64,000 nucleotides of DNA from Brevibacillus sp. JNUCC-41 (lineage in GTDB: Bacteria > Bacillota > Bacilli > Bacillales > DSM-1321). A program made the position numbers and the translations under genes. This document shows, piece after piece, positions 7,906 to 16,989 of this stretch. The DNA is taken from NCBI RefSeq assembly GCF_014844095.1, contig NZ_CP062163.1, positions 372,001 through 436,000 on the forward strand, given 5' to 3'. The notes under the pieces were generated by a model. That model did not search any database and was not told the DNA's origin. It saw only the letters and a list, made by a program, of their open reading frames with translations. The first letter of the stretch is position 1. Each line of letters opens with the position of its first letter.

Positions 7906-9795
7906 CTATTTAACAGTGATTTTCCGTTTTACTTCTGCCTTGTTCTTCGATTTATCCGTAACTGTGTAAGTCAATGTATAGGTGCCTTTTTTCTTCGTAT
8001 TCACAGTCCCTGTTATTTTGATCTTACTTGTTAAACTTCCATCAAGATTATCTTTCGCGGATACACCTGATTTAGGATTGAATGACGAGTTATAGGCAAT
8101 GGTTTTGCTTTTTGCACCGGAAATGACCGGCTTGGTGCTGTCTACCGTAATCTTTCTTGTGACTGTCGCAGTATTTTTCGATGAATCAGTGACTGTATAC
8201 TTTAATGTATACGTTCCTTTTTTCTTTGTATTCACCGTACCTGTCACCTTTATTTTACTAGTCATGTTGCCATCCAGGTTATCTTTCGCGGATACGCCTG
8301 ATTTAGGGTTGAATGTCGAATAATAGCCGACGGTTTTACTATTGGCTCCCGAGATGACTGGCTTGGTGCCGTCTATCGTGATCTTTCTTGTGACTGTCGC
8401 TGCATTTTCCGATGAATCGGTGACCGTATACTTCAATGTATAGGTCCCCTTTTTCTTCGTATTCACAGTACCCGTCACTTTGATTTTACTAGTCAAGCTG
8501 CCATCGGCATTATCCTTGGCACTCACGTTTGTTTTTGGATTGAATGAAGAATTAAGTTTGATGGTTTTATTCCCGGCACCGGAAATTACCGGCTTGACTT
8601 TGTCATAAACGGTTATTTTCCTTATGACCTTGGCAACATTCCCAGCTTTGTCTGCCACCGTATAAGTCAAAGTATAGGTGCCCACTTTCTTGGTATCCAC
8701 CTTACCTTCCACACGTATGGCACTCGTTAAGTCACCATCTTTATCATCCTTCGCCTTTACGCTGGTTTTAGGATTGAAAGTTGAGTTGAATGGTATCGAT
8801 TTACCAGTTGCTCCTGAAATTACAGGTTTATTCGTATCCTTGATGGGCACAACACCCGATGGCCTATTGGATAAGTAAGCCGATGAGATATATCCCTTGA
8901 TACTCTTGTCTTCCGTTTGTACGGGGTAAAAGACAAATTTATTTCCTTTAGATTCGTGATAGCCAAAATTCCCTGTGATGATCAAGCTTGTATTGGGTGG
9001 CACAAGTACCGCACCTGCCGTAGTGCTTATTTCTTTCCTGATATTCGCACTGGATGTCGTCAAAACTTTGTCTCCGGCCTTGAACCAATAAACAGAGTCA
9101 TGCGTTTGGTCTGTCAGTGTGTATTCAAGATTTTTAAAGATGATATTTTCGGTGCTTTCCCGATCATATTGAAAGTCCGTTGTTTTGAATGGATATTTGG
9201 CCAGTTTTGTGCCATCCAAATAACTTTGTTTTTCTATCTCGGCAAAAACCTCCTCTTGATAGGCATTCGGATTTATTTTCCCGTTTTCCTGGTAAAGAGG
9301 ACTGTTAACCGGTTTTGTCCCGTTGTATGCCATGACAGGGAAATACCAATTTTCGATGACCCTTCGTCCTGCACCTTTGATCTTGGGCAAATCCCTTCTT
9401 GAATACATGCCATTCAACACCTCGACGCCTGCCTCGATATTGTAGACTATATCATTTTCCAGCTTTTTCTGGTCATACCCACTTTTATTGGTAAGCTGCA
9501 TTAGACCGATACCGCCATCGCCGGATTTATTCGGTGTACCGTCCTCATTAAACTGACTCCAATCCCCGTTTTCCTGCGTAGCCACCGCTTTTACCACTTC
9601 AGGAGGGATTTCGGCCTCTATTGCCGCATTCGTCAGTAAGCAGTTAATTTGCTTATGGGAAGGATTTTCATTGGATTGAATCTTACCGAATGATGAACAC
9701 GCATTGGTTATTCCAGACTCCGCAAAAGCCTGTCCATTGAACAAACCGAGCGTTAAACAGGTCAGTGCCCCAACCTTCATTAAAGGTATCCTCAT
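7906..9795 (-). CDS. Secreted transglycosylase-like protein with four DUF5011 repeats
   Basis: 629-residue exported protein. Residues 1-25 form a signal peptide (cleavage likely after AFA). Residues about 50-190 resemble a lytic transglycosylase/lysozyme fold: the putative catalytic Glu75 in ATQENGDW followed by GDGGIGLMQLT. Residues about 235-312 look like an SH3-type wall-binding domain. From about 322 to the end there are four Ig-like DUF5011 repeats of about 77 residues, each opening KPVISGA and ending TVTRKITV. No LPXTG or membrane anchor is present. Either of two ATGs (9795, 9780) has an acceptable ribosome site. Likely role: cell wall remodelling or adhesion; no neighbour clarifies it. 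Confidence 0.75.
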   Translation of the reverse strand: MRIPLMKVGALTCLTLGLFNGQAFAESGITNACSSFGKIQSNENPSHKQINCLLTNAAIEAEIPPEVVKAVATQENGDWSQFNEDGTPNKSGDGGIGLMQLTNKSGYDQKKLENDIVYNIEAGVEVLNGMYSRRDLPKIKGAGRRVIENWYFPVMAYNGTKPVNSPLYQENGKINPNAYQEEVFAEIEKQSYLDGTKLAKYPFKTTDFQYDRESTENIIFKNLEYTLTDQTHDSVYWFKAGDKVLTTSSANIRKEISTTAGAVLVPPNTSLIITGNFGYHESKGNKFVFYPVQTEDKSIKGYISSAYLSNRPSGVVPIKDTNKPVISGATGKSIPFNSTFNPKTSVKAKDDKDGDLTSAIRVEGKVDTKKVGTYTLTYTVADKAGNVAKVIRKITVYDKVKPVISGAGNKTIKLNSSFNPKTNVSAKDNADGSLTSKIKVTGTVNTKKKGTYTLKYTVTDSSENAATVTRKITIDGTKPVISGANSKTVGYYSTFNPKSGVSAKDNLDGNMTSKIKVTGTVNTKKKGTYTLKYTVTDSSKNTATVTRKITVDSTKPVISGAKSKTIAYNSSFNPKSGVSAKDNLDGSLTSKIKITGTVNTKKKGTYTLTYTVTDKSKNKAEVKRKITVK

Positions 9796-9970
9796 TGATT
9801 GAACTCCAGTCTATTTATATTTAAATCTATAATAATAGTAACATGATAGACTGGTGATTGCAGGTATAAATAGGAATATCCCCCTAATATATCCGCACGG
9901 CACAAAGGAGCTGACCCGCATTTTCCGGTCAGCTCCTTTGTTTTCAAATTACACTATGTATAATGTCAGA

Positions 9971-10381
9971 TCATACGATCACTTCCACCGTTTCCCTCGG
10001 CTTCCTTACAAGGCACATGATACCCGGTATGATGAAGAAAAAAAGCGGCCAAATATGAAAGATCGTCAGAATGCCCGTAATGATCAATAAGATTCCGGCT
10101 CCCTTCGCTTTGCCGCCTTTTAATAGAAAGATAGAGATCAAACCGCCCGCCAATGCAATGAACAGCGATATGATTCCAGCCCATAGTATGCCCATGAACA
10201 ACTTGATCGACATATCTACCTCAGACGAGGAAATCTCTGAATCTGTCATTAAAGAGTAGTCCATCATTTCTTTCATATCGATACTGTTGAGATAAACGGC
10301 CGCTATGATCGTCATGATTAAAAAAATCACAGCGATACCCACGCCTAAGATACTTAATACGAATTCCCATGTCCGTTTCAT
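9971..10381 (-). CDS. DUF4064 membrane protein
   Basis: 136-residue protein with an N-terminal transmembrane segment (about 8-32), a short polar loop rich in Ser, Asp and Glu (35-60), then two or three further segments (62-85, 92-125). This matches the DUF4064 family common in bacilli, of unknown function. It lies alone between the secreted transglycosylase-like gene and a small membrane protein, all on the minus strand. Confidence 0.7.
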   Translation of the reverse strand: MKRTWEFVLSILGVGIAVIFLIMTIIAAVYLNSIDMKEMMDYSLMTDSEISSSEVDMSIKLFMGILWAGIISLFIALAGGLISIFLLKGGKAKGAGILLIITGILTIFHIWPLFFFIIPGIMCLVRKPRETVEVIV

Positions 10382-10446
10382 TTACTTCGCCTCCCTGGAA
10401 AAGTCACGTATATATAATACCCAATCTGTGCAGAAATAAAAGACTT

Positions 10447-10659
10447 TTATTCCTTACTCCCCAAAATCTTATGAACGTCCATTTGGTAAAGCTGACCAAC
10501 TCCATTCCCTTTTTTCAATCGATCATATAATTCATCTCTTTTACTTTCCAGGTTAATCATCTTTGTCATATGTTTTATAAAGAAACGGACCGCCTTCACA
10601 AACAGAACCAGCAGGGCAACGTAGAATAATTGCCATAAAATATCGCCCATATTAAACAT
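10447..10659 (-). CDS. Small membrane protein, DUF4083-like
   Basis: 70-residue protein with one hydrophobic segment (about 6-28) and a basic, probably coiled C-terminal part. General layout resembles DUF4083 proteins, but the match is by shape only. AGGGTGATTTC precedes its ATG. Function unknown. Confidence 0.55.
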   Translation of the reverse strand: MFNMGDILWQLFYVALLVLFVKAVRFFIKHMTKMINLESKRDELYDRLKKGNGVGQLYQMDVHKILGSKE

Positions 10660-10737
10660 GAAATCACCCTACAACATTTCTACGGGTATGCATCACGAAT
10701 CCCCTCCATAGGAAATAGACTCTGTTTTCATCAGAGC

Positions 10738-12186
10738 CTAAAAAACATTCCTATTCAAGATCAACTCCACCAATTGTTCGACAGACGGTTCCTTCGGCAT
10801 CATGTCCAATGTAAATCCATAGTCTTTAAGTCTATTGCCGGTACTTTCCCCGATTACCCCGATGAGGGCTTGATTTAGCAGCCCTTCAACATCCACGTCT
10901 GCCTTTTTCCCATATTGCATAAGCATATCAACTGAATGCCGATTCGAAAATAGTACCGTTCCGACAGCTATCCCTTCCAGCATTCTCGGAAGGATTTCAA
11001 GAAATCTTTCATCGACAGATTTATCGACTGATTGAAAATAGTCTCCGTCCCCATGAGCAGGGTCTCTTTGATCTCTGTTTCGATCACCAACAACCAACAA
11101 GGTTCCGGCTTCCGACATCTCGGATTTGAGCTCGGCCATCAGTCCCCGTTGCTGTAAAGCCTTTTTCGATTTCCTTGATAACACATAAAGTTTAGAAGAA
11201 ATCCGGCGGAAGTCAATAGCATGTTCAGTGAGTGAATCCAAGAATCCATGGACACTTTCGGGAGAAGTGAAGAGAATCCGATCATACAAAAGTAAAGAGA
11301 GCAGCTGACTTTCATCTATTTTCACTTTGGCCGCTTTCCATTTAGGAAACTCGATGACTTCGCCGCCAAGTTCATGCAGGGTTTCTGCCAAGGAACTTTT
11401 TGCCGTCCCGGTCCGGGCCACTAAAAACCGTTGCCCAAACAGTGGCTTCTTTTCGAACCATTGCAGTTTTCCCCTTAGTGAAATGATATCCCCGACCAAG
11501 GTGATCGCAGGATTGCCAAGCGACCTTTCACTTACCCTTTCGACGATATCATCCAAAGTCCCCTCGACACTTTCCTGTCTTCCATAAGTGCCCCATTGTA
11601 TGACGAGTGCCGGCGTATTCCCCGGCTTTCCATGATTGATCAAATTTTCACGGATATGCGGAAGGTTGGCTACACCCATATAAAAGGCAACCGTATCGAT
11701 GCTTTTCACAAGCCCGTTCCAATCCATATCCTTCTTCGTTTGGTCATGGCCCGTCACCATCGCAAAGGAACGTCCATAATCCCGATGCGTGACAGGGACT
11801 CCCGCGTACATGGATGCAGCAATGCTGGACGTAACCCCCGGAATGACTTCGAATGGGATTCCCACATCTTTCAACGATTCGGCTTCCTCCCCTACTCTTC
11901 CAAAAACGGAAGGATCCCCGCCTTTCAAGCGGACGACCCGATGCCCTGCCATTGCTTTGGAAACAAGAAGCTCATTGATTTCCCCTTGACTGATGCCATT
12001 CGTATAAGGTGTCTTGCCACAATATACCAATTCACAATCGAGGGTGGCAGCCTCCAACAGCTTTGGATTAAGCAATCTGTCATATAAAATGATGTCCGCT
12101 TTTTCAATCGCTTTTTGACCTTTTACGCTAATAAGGCCCACATCACCCGGACCAGCACCCACAAAATAGACCTTGCCCTTGGTCAT
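10738..12186 (-). CDS. cobA: Uroporphyrinogen-III C-methyltransferase fused to a HemD-like domain
   Basis: 482-residue two-domain enzyme. Residues 1-245 are a SAM-dependent uroporphyrinogen-III methyltransferase (SUMT), with GAGPGDVGLISVKG at the N-terminus, VVRLKGGDPSVFGR near 84-97 and PGVTSSIAA near 119-127. SUMT makes precorrin-2 for siroheme or cobalamin. Residues about 250-482 are a HemD-like (uroporphyrinogen-III synthase) domain. The gene starts 14 bp after the stop of a separate HemD gene and is surely in its operon. Siroheme for nitrite or sulfite reductase is the likely end product, though those reductases are not in the window. Whether the fused HemD half is active is unclear. Confidence 0.88.
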   Translation of the reverse strand: MTKGKVYFVGAGPGDVGLISVKGQKAIEKADIILYDRLLNPKLLEAATLDCELVYCGKTPYTNGISQGEINELLVSKAMAGHRVVRLKGGDPSVFGRVGEEAESLKDVGIPFEVIPGVTSSIAASMYAGVPVTHRDYGRSFAMVTGHDQTKKDMDWNGLVKSIDTVAFYMGVANLPHIRENLINHGKPGNTPALVIQWGTYGRQESVEGTLDDIVERVSERSLGNPAITLVGDIISLRGKLQWFEKKPLFGQRFLVARTGTAKSSLAETLHELGGEVIEFPKWKAAKVKIDESQLLSLLLYDRILFTSPESVHGFLDSLTEHAIDFRRISSKLYVLSRKSKKALQQRGLMAELKSEMSEAGTLLVVGDRNRDQRDPAHGDGDYFQSVDKSVDERFLEILPRMLEGIAVGTVLFSNRHSVDMLMQYGKKADVDVEGLLNQALIGVIGESTGNRLKDYGFTLDMMPKEPSVEQLVELILNRNVF

Positions 12187-12199
12187 GCCGAATTCACTC

Positions 12200-13015
12200 C
12201 TATCTGCTTGCTATTCCCTGATAATATTTCACCAGCTCCACCATTGCACTGCCCATCCGCTGATCTTCAGGATATATGACCCGCTCGATCCCTTCATCGA
12301 TTATGACCTGCGCCGTTACCTTTCCGACCGCAAGAGCAATTACATCTGATGCAAACAGGTCGGTTATCTTATCCTCCGCACCTTGTTCACGGACAAAACT
12401 CATTAAATTTCGCGGCTGCGGTGCACTCGTGAACACAACCGAATCGATTTTGCCTTCAAGGATTTCTTGGATCAGCTGTTGCATCGTTTCTTTTTCAGGC
12501 GGTATATGTTCATATGGCAGGATTTCTTTATGTTCCACTTTTTGTTCATCCAACCAGTTCATCAAAAGAGGCGCCGGATCGCCGTGAAGCTGCAAAGCGA
12601 CCTTTACACCTTCAGGCATATGGCCTTCCAGATTGCGAACAAGCCCTGCCGTACTGCCATCATCATCCCGGATTAACGGCTGCAGGCCAAGCTTTTTCAG
12701 CATATTCACCGTTTTATAGCCCCTGGCTGCAATTTTCATGGACTGTAAAGCTTCAATGAAACGATCTCCCGCTTCCATCTTCACTGCCGTTTTATATAAT
12801 AATTCCGTCCCCACTCCCGTCGTCAGGATGATCCAATCGAACTCCCCTGCCATCAACCGGGTGACATCCTCTTCCAAATGGGAATCATCCAGGAATACCG
12901 TCCCCTGTGCCGGGCGAACGAGCGGGACTCCCCCAAGATTTTGAACGATTTTACTAAGTTCTTCCGTCTTCCTCGCTCCCAATAAAGCAACGGTCCTGCC
13001 ATTAAGCTTACTCAT
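12200..13015 (-). CDS. hemD: Uroporphyrinogen-III synthase
   Basis: 271-residue HemD-family protein with two Rossmann-like lobes; recognisable pieces are GRTVALLGARKTEEL at the N-terminus, DWIILTTGVGTELL, and the VVFTSAPQPRNLMSF and ALAVGKVTAQ segments of the second lobe. It closes hydroxymethylbilane to uroporphyrinogen III. Start at 13015 follows AGGAGGGGCATGG. It is directly upstream of the SUMT-HemD fusion, so the operon encodes two HemD-like domains. The main haem-pathway HemD would be expected in a hemAXCDBL operon elsewhere; this copy is probably dedicated to siroheme. Confidence 0.85.
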   Translation of the reverse strand: MSKLNGRTVALLGARKTEELSKIVQNLGGVPLVRPAQGTVFLDDSHLEEDVTRLMAGEFDWIILTTGVGTELLYKTAVKMEAGDRFIEALQSMKIAARGYKTVNMLKKLGLQPLIRDDDGSTAGLVRNLEGHMPEGVKVALQLHGDPAPLLMNWLDEQKVEHKEILPYEHIPPEKETMQQLIQEILEGKIDSVVFTSAPQPRNLMSFVREQGAEDKITDLFASDVIALAVGKVTAQVIIDEGIERVIYPEDQRMGSAMVELVKYYQGIASR

Positions 13016-13193
13016 CCATGCCCCTCCTATATGTACATTCAATTAAATCCATCTCACCCATTATACAAATTTTCAGTCTTTGAAACTATAAAAAACGAAT
13101 TCGATATCAAAATCAACGCTTTTTCTTTCTTTAACCCTATATAAATTCAATGGAAAAGTGGATTGGCAGCATTTTTCTTCTTATAAGTCCAAT

Positions 13194-13361
13194 ACTCGTG
13201 AGTTCCGGGCTTTTACTCGTGAGTTTCGAGCAAATACCCGTGAGTTCCAGGCTTTTACTCGTGAGTTTGGGGCAAATACTCGTGAGTTCCGGACTTTTAC
13301 TCGTGAGTTTGGGGCAAATACTCGTGAGTTCCAGGCTTTTACTCGTGAGTTTGGAACACAG
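13194..13361. repeat. Tandem array of eight 21-bp repeats (array 1)
   Basis: Eight units of exactly 21 bp, each starting ACTCGTGAGT (third unit ACCCGTGAGT). Units alternate between two tails, one ending GGCTTTT and one ending GCAAAT, giving a 42-bp higher-order period. Each head is near-palindromic (ACTC-GT-GAGT). Because 21 is a multiple of three, all frames stay open, producing spurious repeated peptides. A related array is at 30384-30528. Confidence 0.9.
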
Positions 13362-13364
13362 TTA

Positions 13365-13389
13365 AAAAAAGCTGCCACCAGGACAGCCA
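13365..13389 (-). terminator. Terminator of the 93-residue membrane protein gene
   Basis: On the minus strand a short GC hairpin (GCTGTC ... GGCAGC) is followed by seven T, next to the edge of 21-bp array 1. Confidence 0.55.
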
Positions 13390-13402
13390 GATTTTCACAT
13401 TA

Positions 13403-13684
13403 TTAACTTTTGTGAACGGCCATTTGGGCAATATGCTCCTGTTCCTTTTTTACAAAAACATCATATTGAGTGTTTTCATGGCGATGTTGAAAGTTATCAG
13501 AGCCTAAATTCATAGGCGTTTTCGTTTTGAATCGTATCCCTTCCCTTTCCAATTTCGCAACTACTTTAAAATAATTTTCATTCCCGAATGCCGTATAGAT
13601 ACATGTCCAATATTTATAGAAAATTAGTTTGGCAGTTACTGTACAGGCAATCACGAAGACTAGTATTCCAATCATTATATACAC
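13403..13684 (-). CDS. Hypothetical protein with N-terminal membrane segment
   Basis: 93 residues. Residues about 3-25 form one transmembrane segment; the remainder (FKVVAKLEREGIRFKTKTP ... YDVFVKKEQEHIAQMAV) looks like a small alpha/beta domain faintly recalling DUF2007. I do not recognise it with certainty. It precedes array 1 and ends in its own terminator. Confidence 0.55.
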   Translation of the reverse strand: MYIMIGILVFVIACTVTAKLIFYKYWTCIYTAFGNENYFKVVAKLEREGIRFKTKTPMNLGSDNFQHRHENTQYDVFVKKEQEHIAQMAVHKS

Positions 13685-13776
13685 ATCTTAGCTCCCTTTC
13701 ATTTCGGGCTTTTTCGAAAATCCATCTTATATACTATATTCTTTGCCGTACATAACATTTCCTTTTTAAGTAAAGA

Positions 13777-13802
13777 AAGGGGACCCAGTTTTGGGTCCCC
13801 TT
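13777..13802 (-). terminator. Terminator of DsbA-family gene
   Basis: Ten-bp perfect stem AAGGGGACCC / GGGTCCCCTT with a 6-nt loop, just after the DsbA-like stop codon. Confidence 0.8.
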
Positions 13803-13815
13803 CTTCATATTTGCA

Positions 13816-14526
13816 TTATTTTTCAGGAACGTTACAAGAACCGTCCGTACAGGTGTCACCTGTTGCTGGATCATTCACGATTGTAAGCGGATTTTCCTCA
13901 GCCCATACTTTTTTTAGCGTATCCAGGAATGCTTCCGTTGGCTGGGCGCCGGAGATTCCATACTTGCGGTTAATGACGAAGAAGGGCACACCTGTAATAC
14001 CAAGCAGGCTTCCTTCTTGCTCATTTCCCCTAACCTCTGCCGTGAAAGCCGTTCCTGCCAGCATGGTCTCCGTCTCGGACTTTTCAAGGCCGGCCTCTTC
14101 AGCCAAACTAGCCAATGTAGCGTGATCGCCAATATGTTTGCCTTCGGTAAAGTAAGCTTTAAATAGGCGTTCATTCATTTCTTTCTCTTTACCTTTTGAT
14201 TCAGCAAAGTGCATCAAGCGATGAGCATCGAACGAATTGGTTAAGACCACTTTGTTCAAATGATAATCGAGTCCCAATTCTTTAGCCTGTTGCGTCAGGT
14301 TTTGGCTGCTCGCTTCCACCTGCGCTTGGGACATGCCGTATTTCTTGGCCAACATTTCATTTTGAGTCATATTGATATCCCGCTCAGCCTCTGGATTCAA
14401 CTCAAAACTGCGAAATGAGACCTCTACCTGATCTTTATTTTCAAACTGCTTTAACGCCTCTTCGAATCGACGCTTTCCTATATAACAGAACGGACATTGA
14501 TAATCCGACCAAATTTCCACCTTCAT
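13816..14526 (-). CDS. DsbA family oxidoreductase (FrnE-like)
   Basis: 236-residue thioredoxin-fold protein of the cytoplasmic FrnE/DsbA group. The redox motif CPFC is at residues 11-14, the helical insertion follows, and the cis-Pro region is TGVPFFVINRKYGISGAQP. The C-terminus adds a second Cys pair (CTDGSC). There is no signal peptide. I start it at 14526, where AGGAGGTAGTTAC precedes ATG; the frame is open upstream but that would overlap the Rrf2 gene. The upstream Rrf2 regulator on the same strand suggests redox control. Partners are unknown. Confidence 0.88.
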   Translation of the reverse strand: MKVEIWSDYQCPFCYIGKRRFEEALKQFENKDQVEVSFRSFELNPEAERDINMTQNEMLAKKYGMSQAQVEASSQNLTQQAKELGLDYHLNKVVLTNSFDAHRLMHFAESKGKEKEMNERLFKAYFTEGKHIGDHATLASLAEEAGLEKSETETMLAGTAFTAEVRGNEQEGSLLGITGVPFFVINRKYGISGAQPTEAFLDTLKKVWAEENPLTIVNDPATGDTCTDGSCNVPEK

Positions 14527-14599
14527 GTAACTACCTCCTATTTTAAGTGCAATCGCATTAAGCACATTATATAATCCTGGGTATCCTCTTGCAAGGATA

Positions 14600-15055
14600 T
14601 TACCCCAGACACTCATTTTCAAAATTGGTGAAGTCGACTTTTTTCATGAATTCTTCCAATGTATAGCCCTTTAGCAGGCGCAATGTTTCCTTTTCGGCTT
14701 CGTTCATGATCTCCTCCAATGCCGTATCCAGCTGCTTCCCGACTTCCCCGCATTCGCTCGTTTCCATACAAACAAGGCATTCCGGCCTTACCGCTTGATA
14801 CACATCCGCCAAAGTAAGCTGAGACGCAGGCACCTTCAAGCTATAACCGCCTTCCCGTCCTTCCTTTGTTTCAACGATCCCCGCAGCTGCAAGCTGGGCC
14901 ATCACCCTTCTTAAAAAAGTGGCGTGTGACTTCACCTTTAAGGCGATTGCCGAACTTGTCAGGAGCTTTTCGCTTTGTGCGAGCCAAACCAGAGAGTGAA
15001 TGGCAATAGCGAAACGCGGCGGTCCGATTTGATTGTTTCGATTACCTGAAGACAT
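14600..15055 (-). CDS. Rrf2 family transcriptional regulator
   Basis: 151-residue Rrf2-type regulator. The winged HTH occupies about 13-80 (AIHSLVWLAQSEKLLTSSAIALKV ... GREGGYSLKVP). A three-cysteine patch CLVCMETSEC at about 94-103 is like the Fe-S or redox-sensing site of NsrR/IscR relatives, though spacing differs. It sits 73 bp upstream of the FrnE-like gene, which it may regulate in response to oxidants; that is inference. Confidence 0.85.
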   Translation of the reverse strand: MSSGNRNNQIGPPRFAIAIHSLVWLAQSEKLLTSSAIALKVKSHATFLRRVMAQLAAAGIVETKEGREGGYSLKVPASQLTLADVYQAVRPECLVCMETSECGEVGKQLDTALEEIMNEAEKETLRLLKGYTLEEFMKKVDFTNFENECLG

Positions 15056-15199
15056 GATTATCCCCCCTTACGCCCTATCCATGGTAAGGTCATTATACTA
15101 TGTTACGTGCTCCTGAACAAATGGCGCAGTTTCCGTTTTTTCGACCCAGTGCACGATATTCCGGACTGGCAAAAGCATCTTTTGCCGGGTTTTCCAATT

Positions 15200-15964
15200 C
15201 TACTGAATAATTTGTACATTTTCATATAAATAAGCTTCTTCGGGTGCCTTTATTTTCTTCGACTCTCTTAAATCGATCACAGGTACGGGCTCCCCTTTAT
15301 ACCTTCCTTTTTTTAATGTCCCTGTAATCGTATACCAATCATTCGTCTTCATTCCTTCCACATTCCCGTTGACCATATATCCGTATAACGTCGCATCGAC
15401 CACACAGCAGGACATGGAGAGGCGGGAGATGGCCATTTGTTTTTTCGTAAATGTATCCTCACGGTATATGAACCCCGAAATCTCTATTTCCTTCCCCTCG
15501 ATCGTATCGAGGTTGTTCAGTAAATCATCCAGTACTTCAAAATAATTATCATCAGTTACTGAGATTTTCTCCCCATTCGCATGTTTCCCTGAATTATACG
15601 AGCTTACCAGCTGTGTCTGCTGCTTCGCCAGCCCCCTTTTCGCCAGTACTTCCCCGCTTAATGTAAAATCGGTCAAGATGAAGCCCAGAAGAATCGGAAT
15701 GAAGAACAAACTATAATTCAGGACCAGTGCGGACGCGGAAGACTCTCCATTCGATCCGCAATCACAAGGATGTCCACCTGGTTTTTGTTTTTTCATTCGG
15801 ATGAGGCTGATCACTAAAAAGGCAAAAAGCGCCGCCAATGCATATGGAATCATTTTGGGTGCAATCAATTTCGTTAAATATCCTGAAACATACAATTTAA
15901 AGATCATGAGACCCAGTCCAAGCAACAGCAATCCTTCAAGCCTCTGGATAAATAAACGTTTCAT
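15200..15964 (-). CDS. ycgQ: TIGR03943 family membrane protein (YcgQ-like)
   Basis: 254-residue protein. Two transmembrane segments near the N-terminus (about 10-25, 35-53) surround a loop, a third lies near 85-103, and the extracytoplasmic C-terminal domain contains ISRLSMSCCVVDATLYGYMV with a Cys-Cys pair typical of TIGR03943. It overlaps the end of the permease gene by one base of a TGATG junction, so the two are co-translated and probably form one complex. The Zur-like box before the operon suggests a role in metal, likely zinc, handling. Confidence 0.82.
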   Translation of the reverse strand: MKRLFIQRLEGLLLLGLGLMIFKLYVSGYLTKLIAPKMIPYALAALFAFLVISLIRMKKQKPGGHPCDCGSNGESSASALVLNYSLFFIPILLGFILTDFTLSGEVLAKRGLAKQQTQLVSSYNSGKHANGEKISVTDDNYFEVLDDLLNNLDTIEGKEIEISGFIYREDTFTKKQMAISRLSMSCCVVDATLYGYMVNGNVEGMKTNDWYTITGTLKKGRYKGEPVPVIDLRESKKIKAPEEAYLYENVQIIQ

Positions 15965-16974
15965 CAGAAGCCCCCCTTACTGATCAATCCACTTGCAATC
16001 AGGCATAGGCTGAAGACGATTGCGAAAACAAGCAGAACATACGTGACGACGAAGCTCCGTTTAAAACAGGACATCATGATCAGGACATTTTTCAAATCCA
16101 GCATGGGACCAAATACAAGAAAACCGAGTATGGAGCCTGGCAGGAAGCTATGGGAAAAGGAGGCAGCAACGAAAGCATCGGCTGATGAACAGAGTGAAAG
16201 CAAAAATGCAATGCCCATCATCAATGCCGTGCCTTTTATTGGCGCCTGACCAATACCGGCCATTACGGACCGATCCATAAACACTTGAAATACACTGGCA
16301 AGCAATGCTCCGATGATAAAGTATCTGCCGACCATAAAAAACTCCTGTGAAGTATGTTCCATGAAGCTTGTCCATTTACTGGACTGAAGATCATGTACAT
16401 GCCCGTGTACCAGTTCCTGCTTCTCCTCTTTCACCACATCTTTCGTGCTGAATATATGAATGAATAAACCTGCAATTATGGCCGTCAGGACACAAAGAAT
16501 GATTCTTCCATATAGAATGGACGGATTATTTTGGAAAGCATAATAAGTTGAGCCGAACACGATGACATTCAATATTGGGGCAGTTACGAGCAAGACCACA
16601 CCTGCATGGATCGGGACACCCTTTTGGATCAATCTCCGGACGACCGGGATGATTGCACATTCGCAAACCGGAATGACCAGCGCCGCCCCTATCGCAGCAA
16701 AAATGGCCGTCAGGGGTCTTTTTGGTATCATCCGCTGAATGATTTCTTCACTGATGAACAACTGGATGAACGATGAGGCAATGGCCCCCAGGAACAGGAA
16801 AGGAATCGATTCTAAAAACAATCCCAAAAACACGACGAACACAGAGTGAAGCATCGGGTAGCCCGAGAAATCTAGCGCTTTGGGAATGAATAGATCGCCT
16901 AGGAAAAAGAATGCCAGCATCGAAAACAGCAGCATCACTAACAGCAAATTTCCCGTGTATCGTTTCAAAAGCAT
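15964..16974 (-). CDS. ycgR: Permease of the DUF318/COG0701 family (YcgR-like)
   Basis: 336-residue integral membrane protein with eight or more hydrophobic segments. The family hallmark VIPVCECAIIPVVRRLIQKG (about 98-117) and the second-half SLCSSADAFVAASF block are present. These permeases pair with TIGR03943 partners as here. A cytoplasmic loop with HGHVHD (about 190-195) may bind metal. It starts after GAGGTGGTAGAAT, immediately downstream of a 21-bp Zur-like palindrome, so zinc-responsive repression is likely. Transport substrate is unproven. Confidence 0.85.
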   Translation of the reverse strand: MLLKRYTGNLLLVMLLFSMLAFFFLGDLFIPKALDFSGYPMLHSVFVVFLGLFLESIPFLFLGAIASSFIQLFISEEIIQRMIPKRPLTAIFAAIGAALVIPVCECAIIPVVRRLIQKGVPIHAGVVLLVTAPILNVIVFGSTYYAFQNNPSILYGRIILCVLTAIIAGLFIHIFSTKDVVKEEKQELVHGHVHDLQSSKWTSFMEHTSQEFFMVGRYFIIGALLASVFQVFMDRSVMAGIGQAPIKGTALMMGIAFLLSLCSSADAFVAASFSHSFLPGSILGFLVFGPMLDLKNVLIMMSCFKRSFVVTYVLLVFAIVFSLCLIASGLISKGGF

Positions 16975-16989
16975 ATTCTACCACCTCAC

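Noticed and set aside
8917..9402. 161-residue plus-strand frame inside the transglycosylase-like gene
   Set aside because: Antisense shadow of a gene with a clear signal peptide and domains.
13194..13361. CRISPR array
   Set aside because: Units are contiguous 21-mers with no unique spacers and no cas genes nearby.
13150..13406. Open frames on both strands encoding NSRV/REFR-type repeated peptides
   Set aside because: They arise from the 21-bp repeat period being a multiple of three; no convincing ribosome site or conserved non-repeat part.
13816..14622. Longer start for the DsbA-like protein
   Set aside because: The extra N-terminus overlaps the Rrf2 gene, has no ribosome site, and displaces the thioredoxin fold start.
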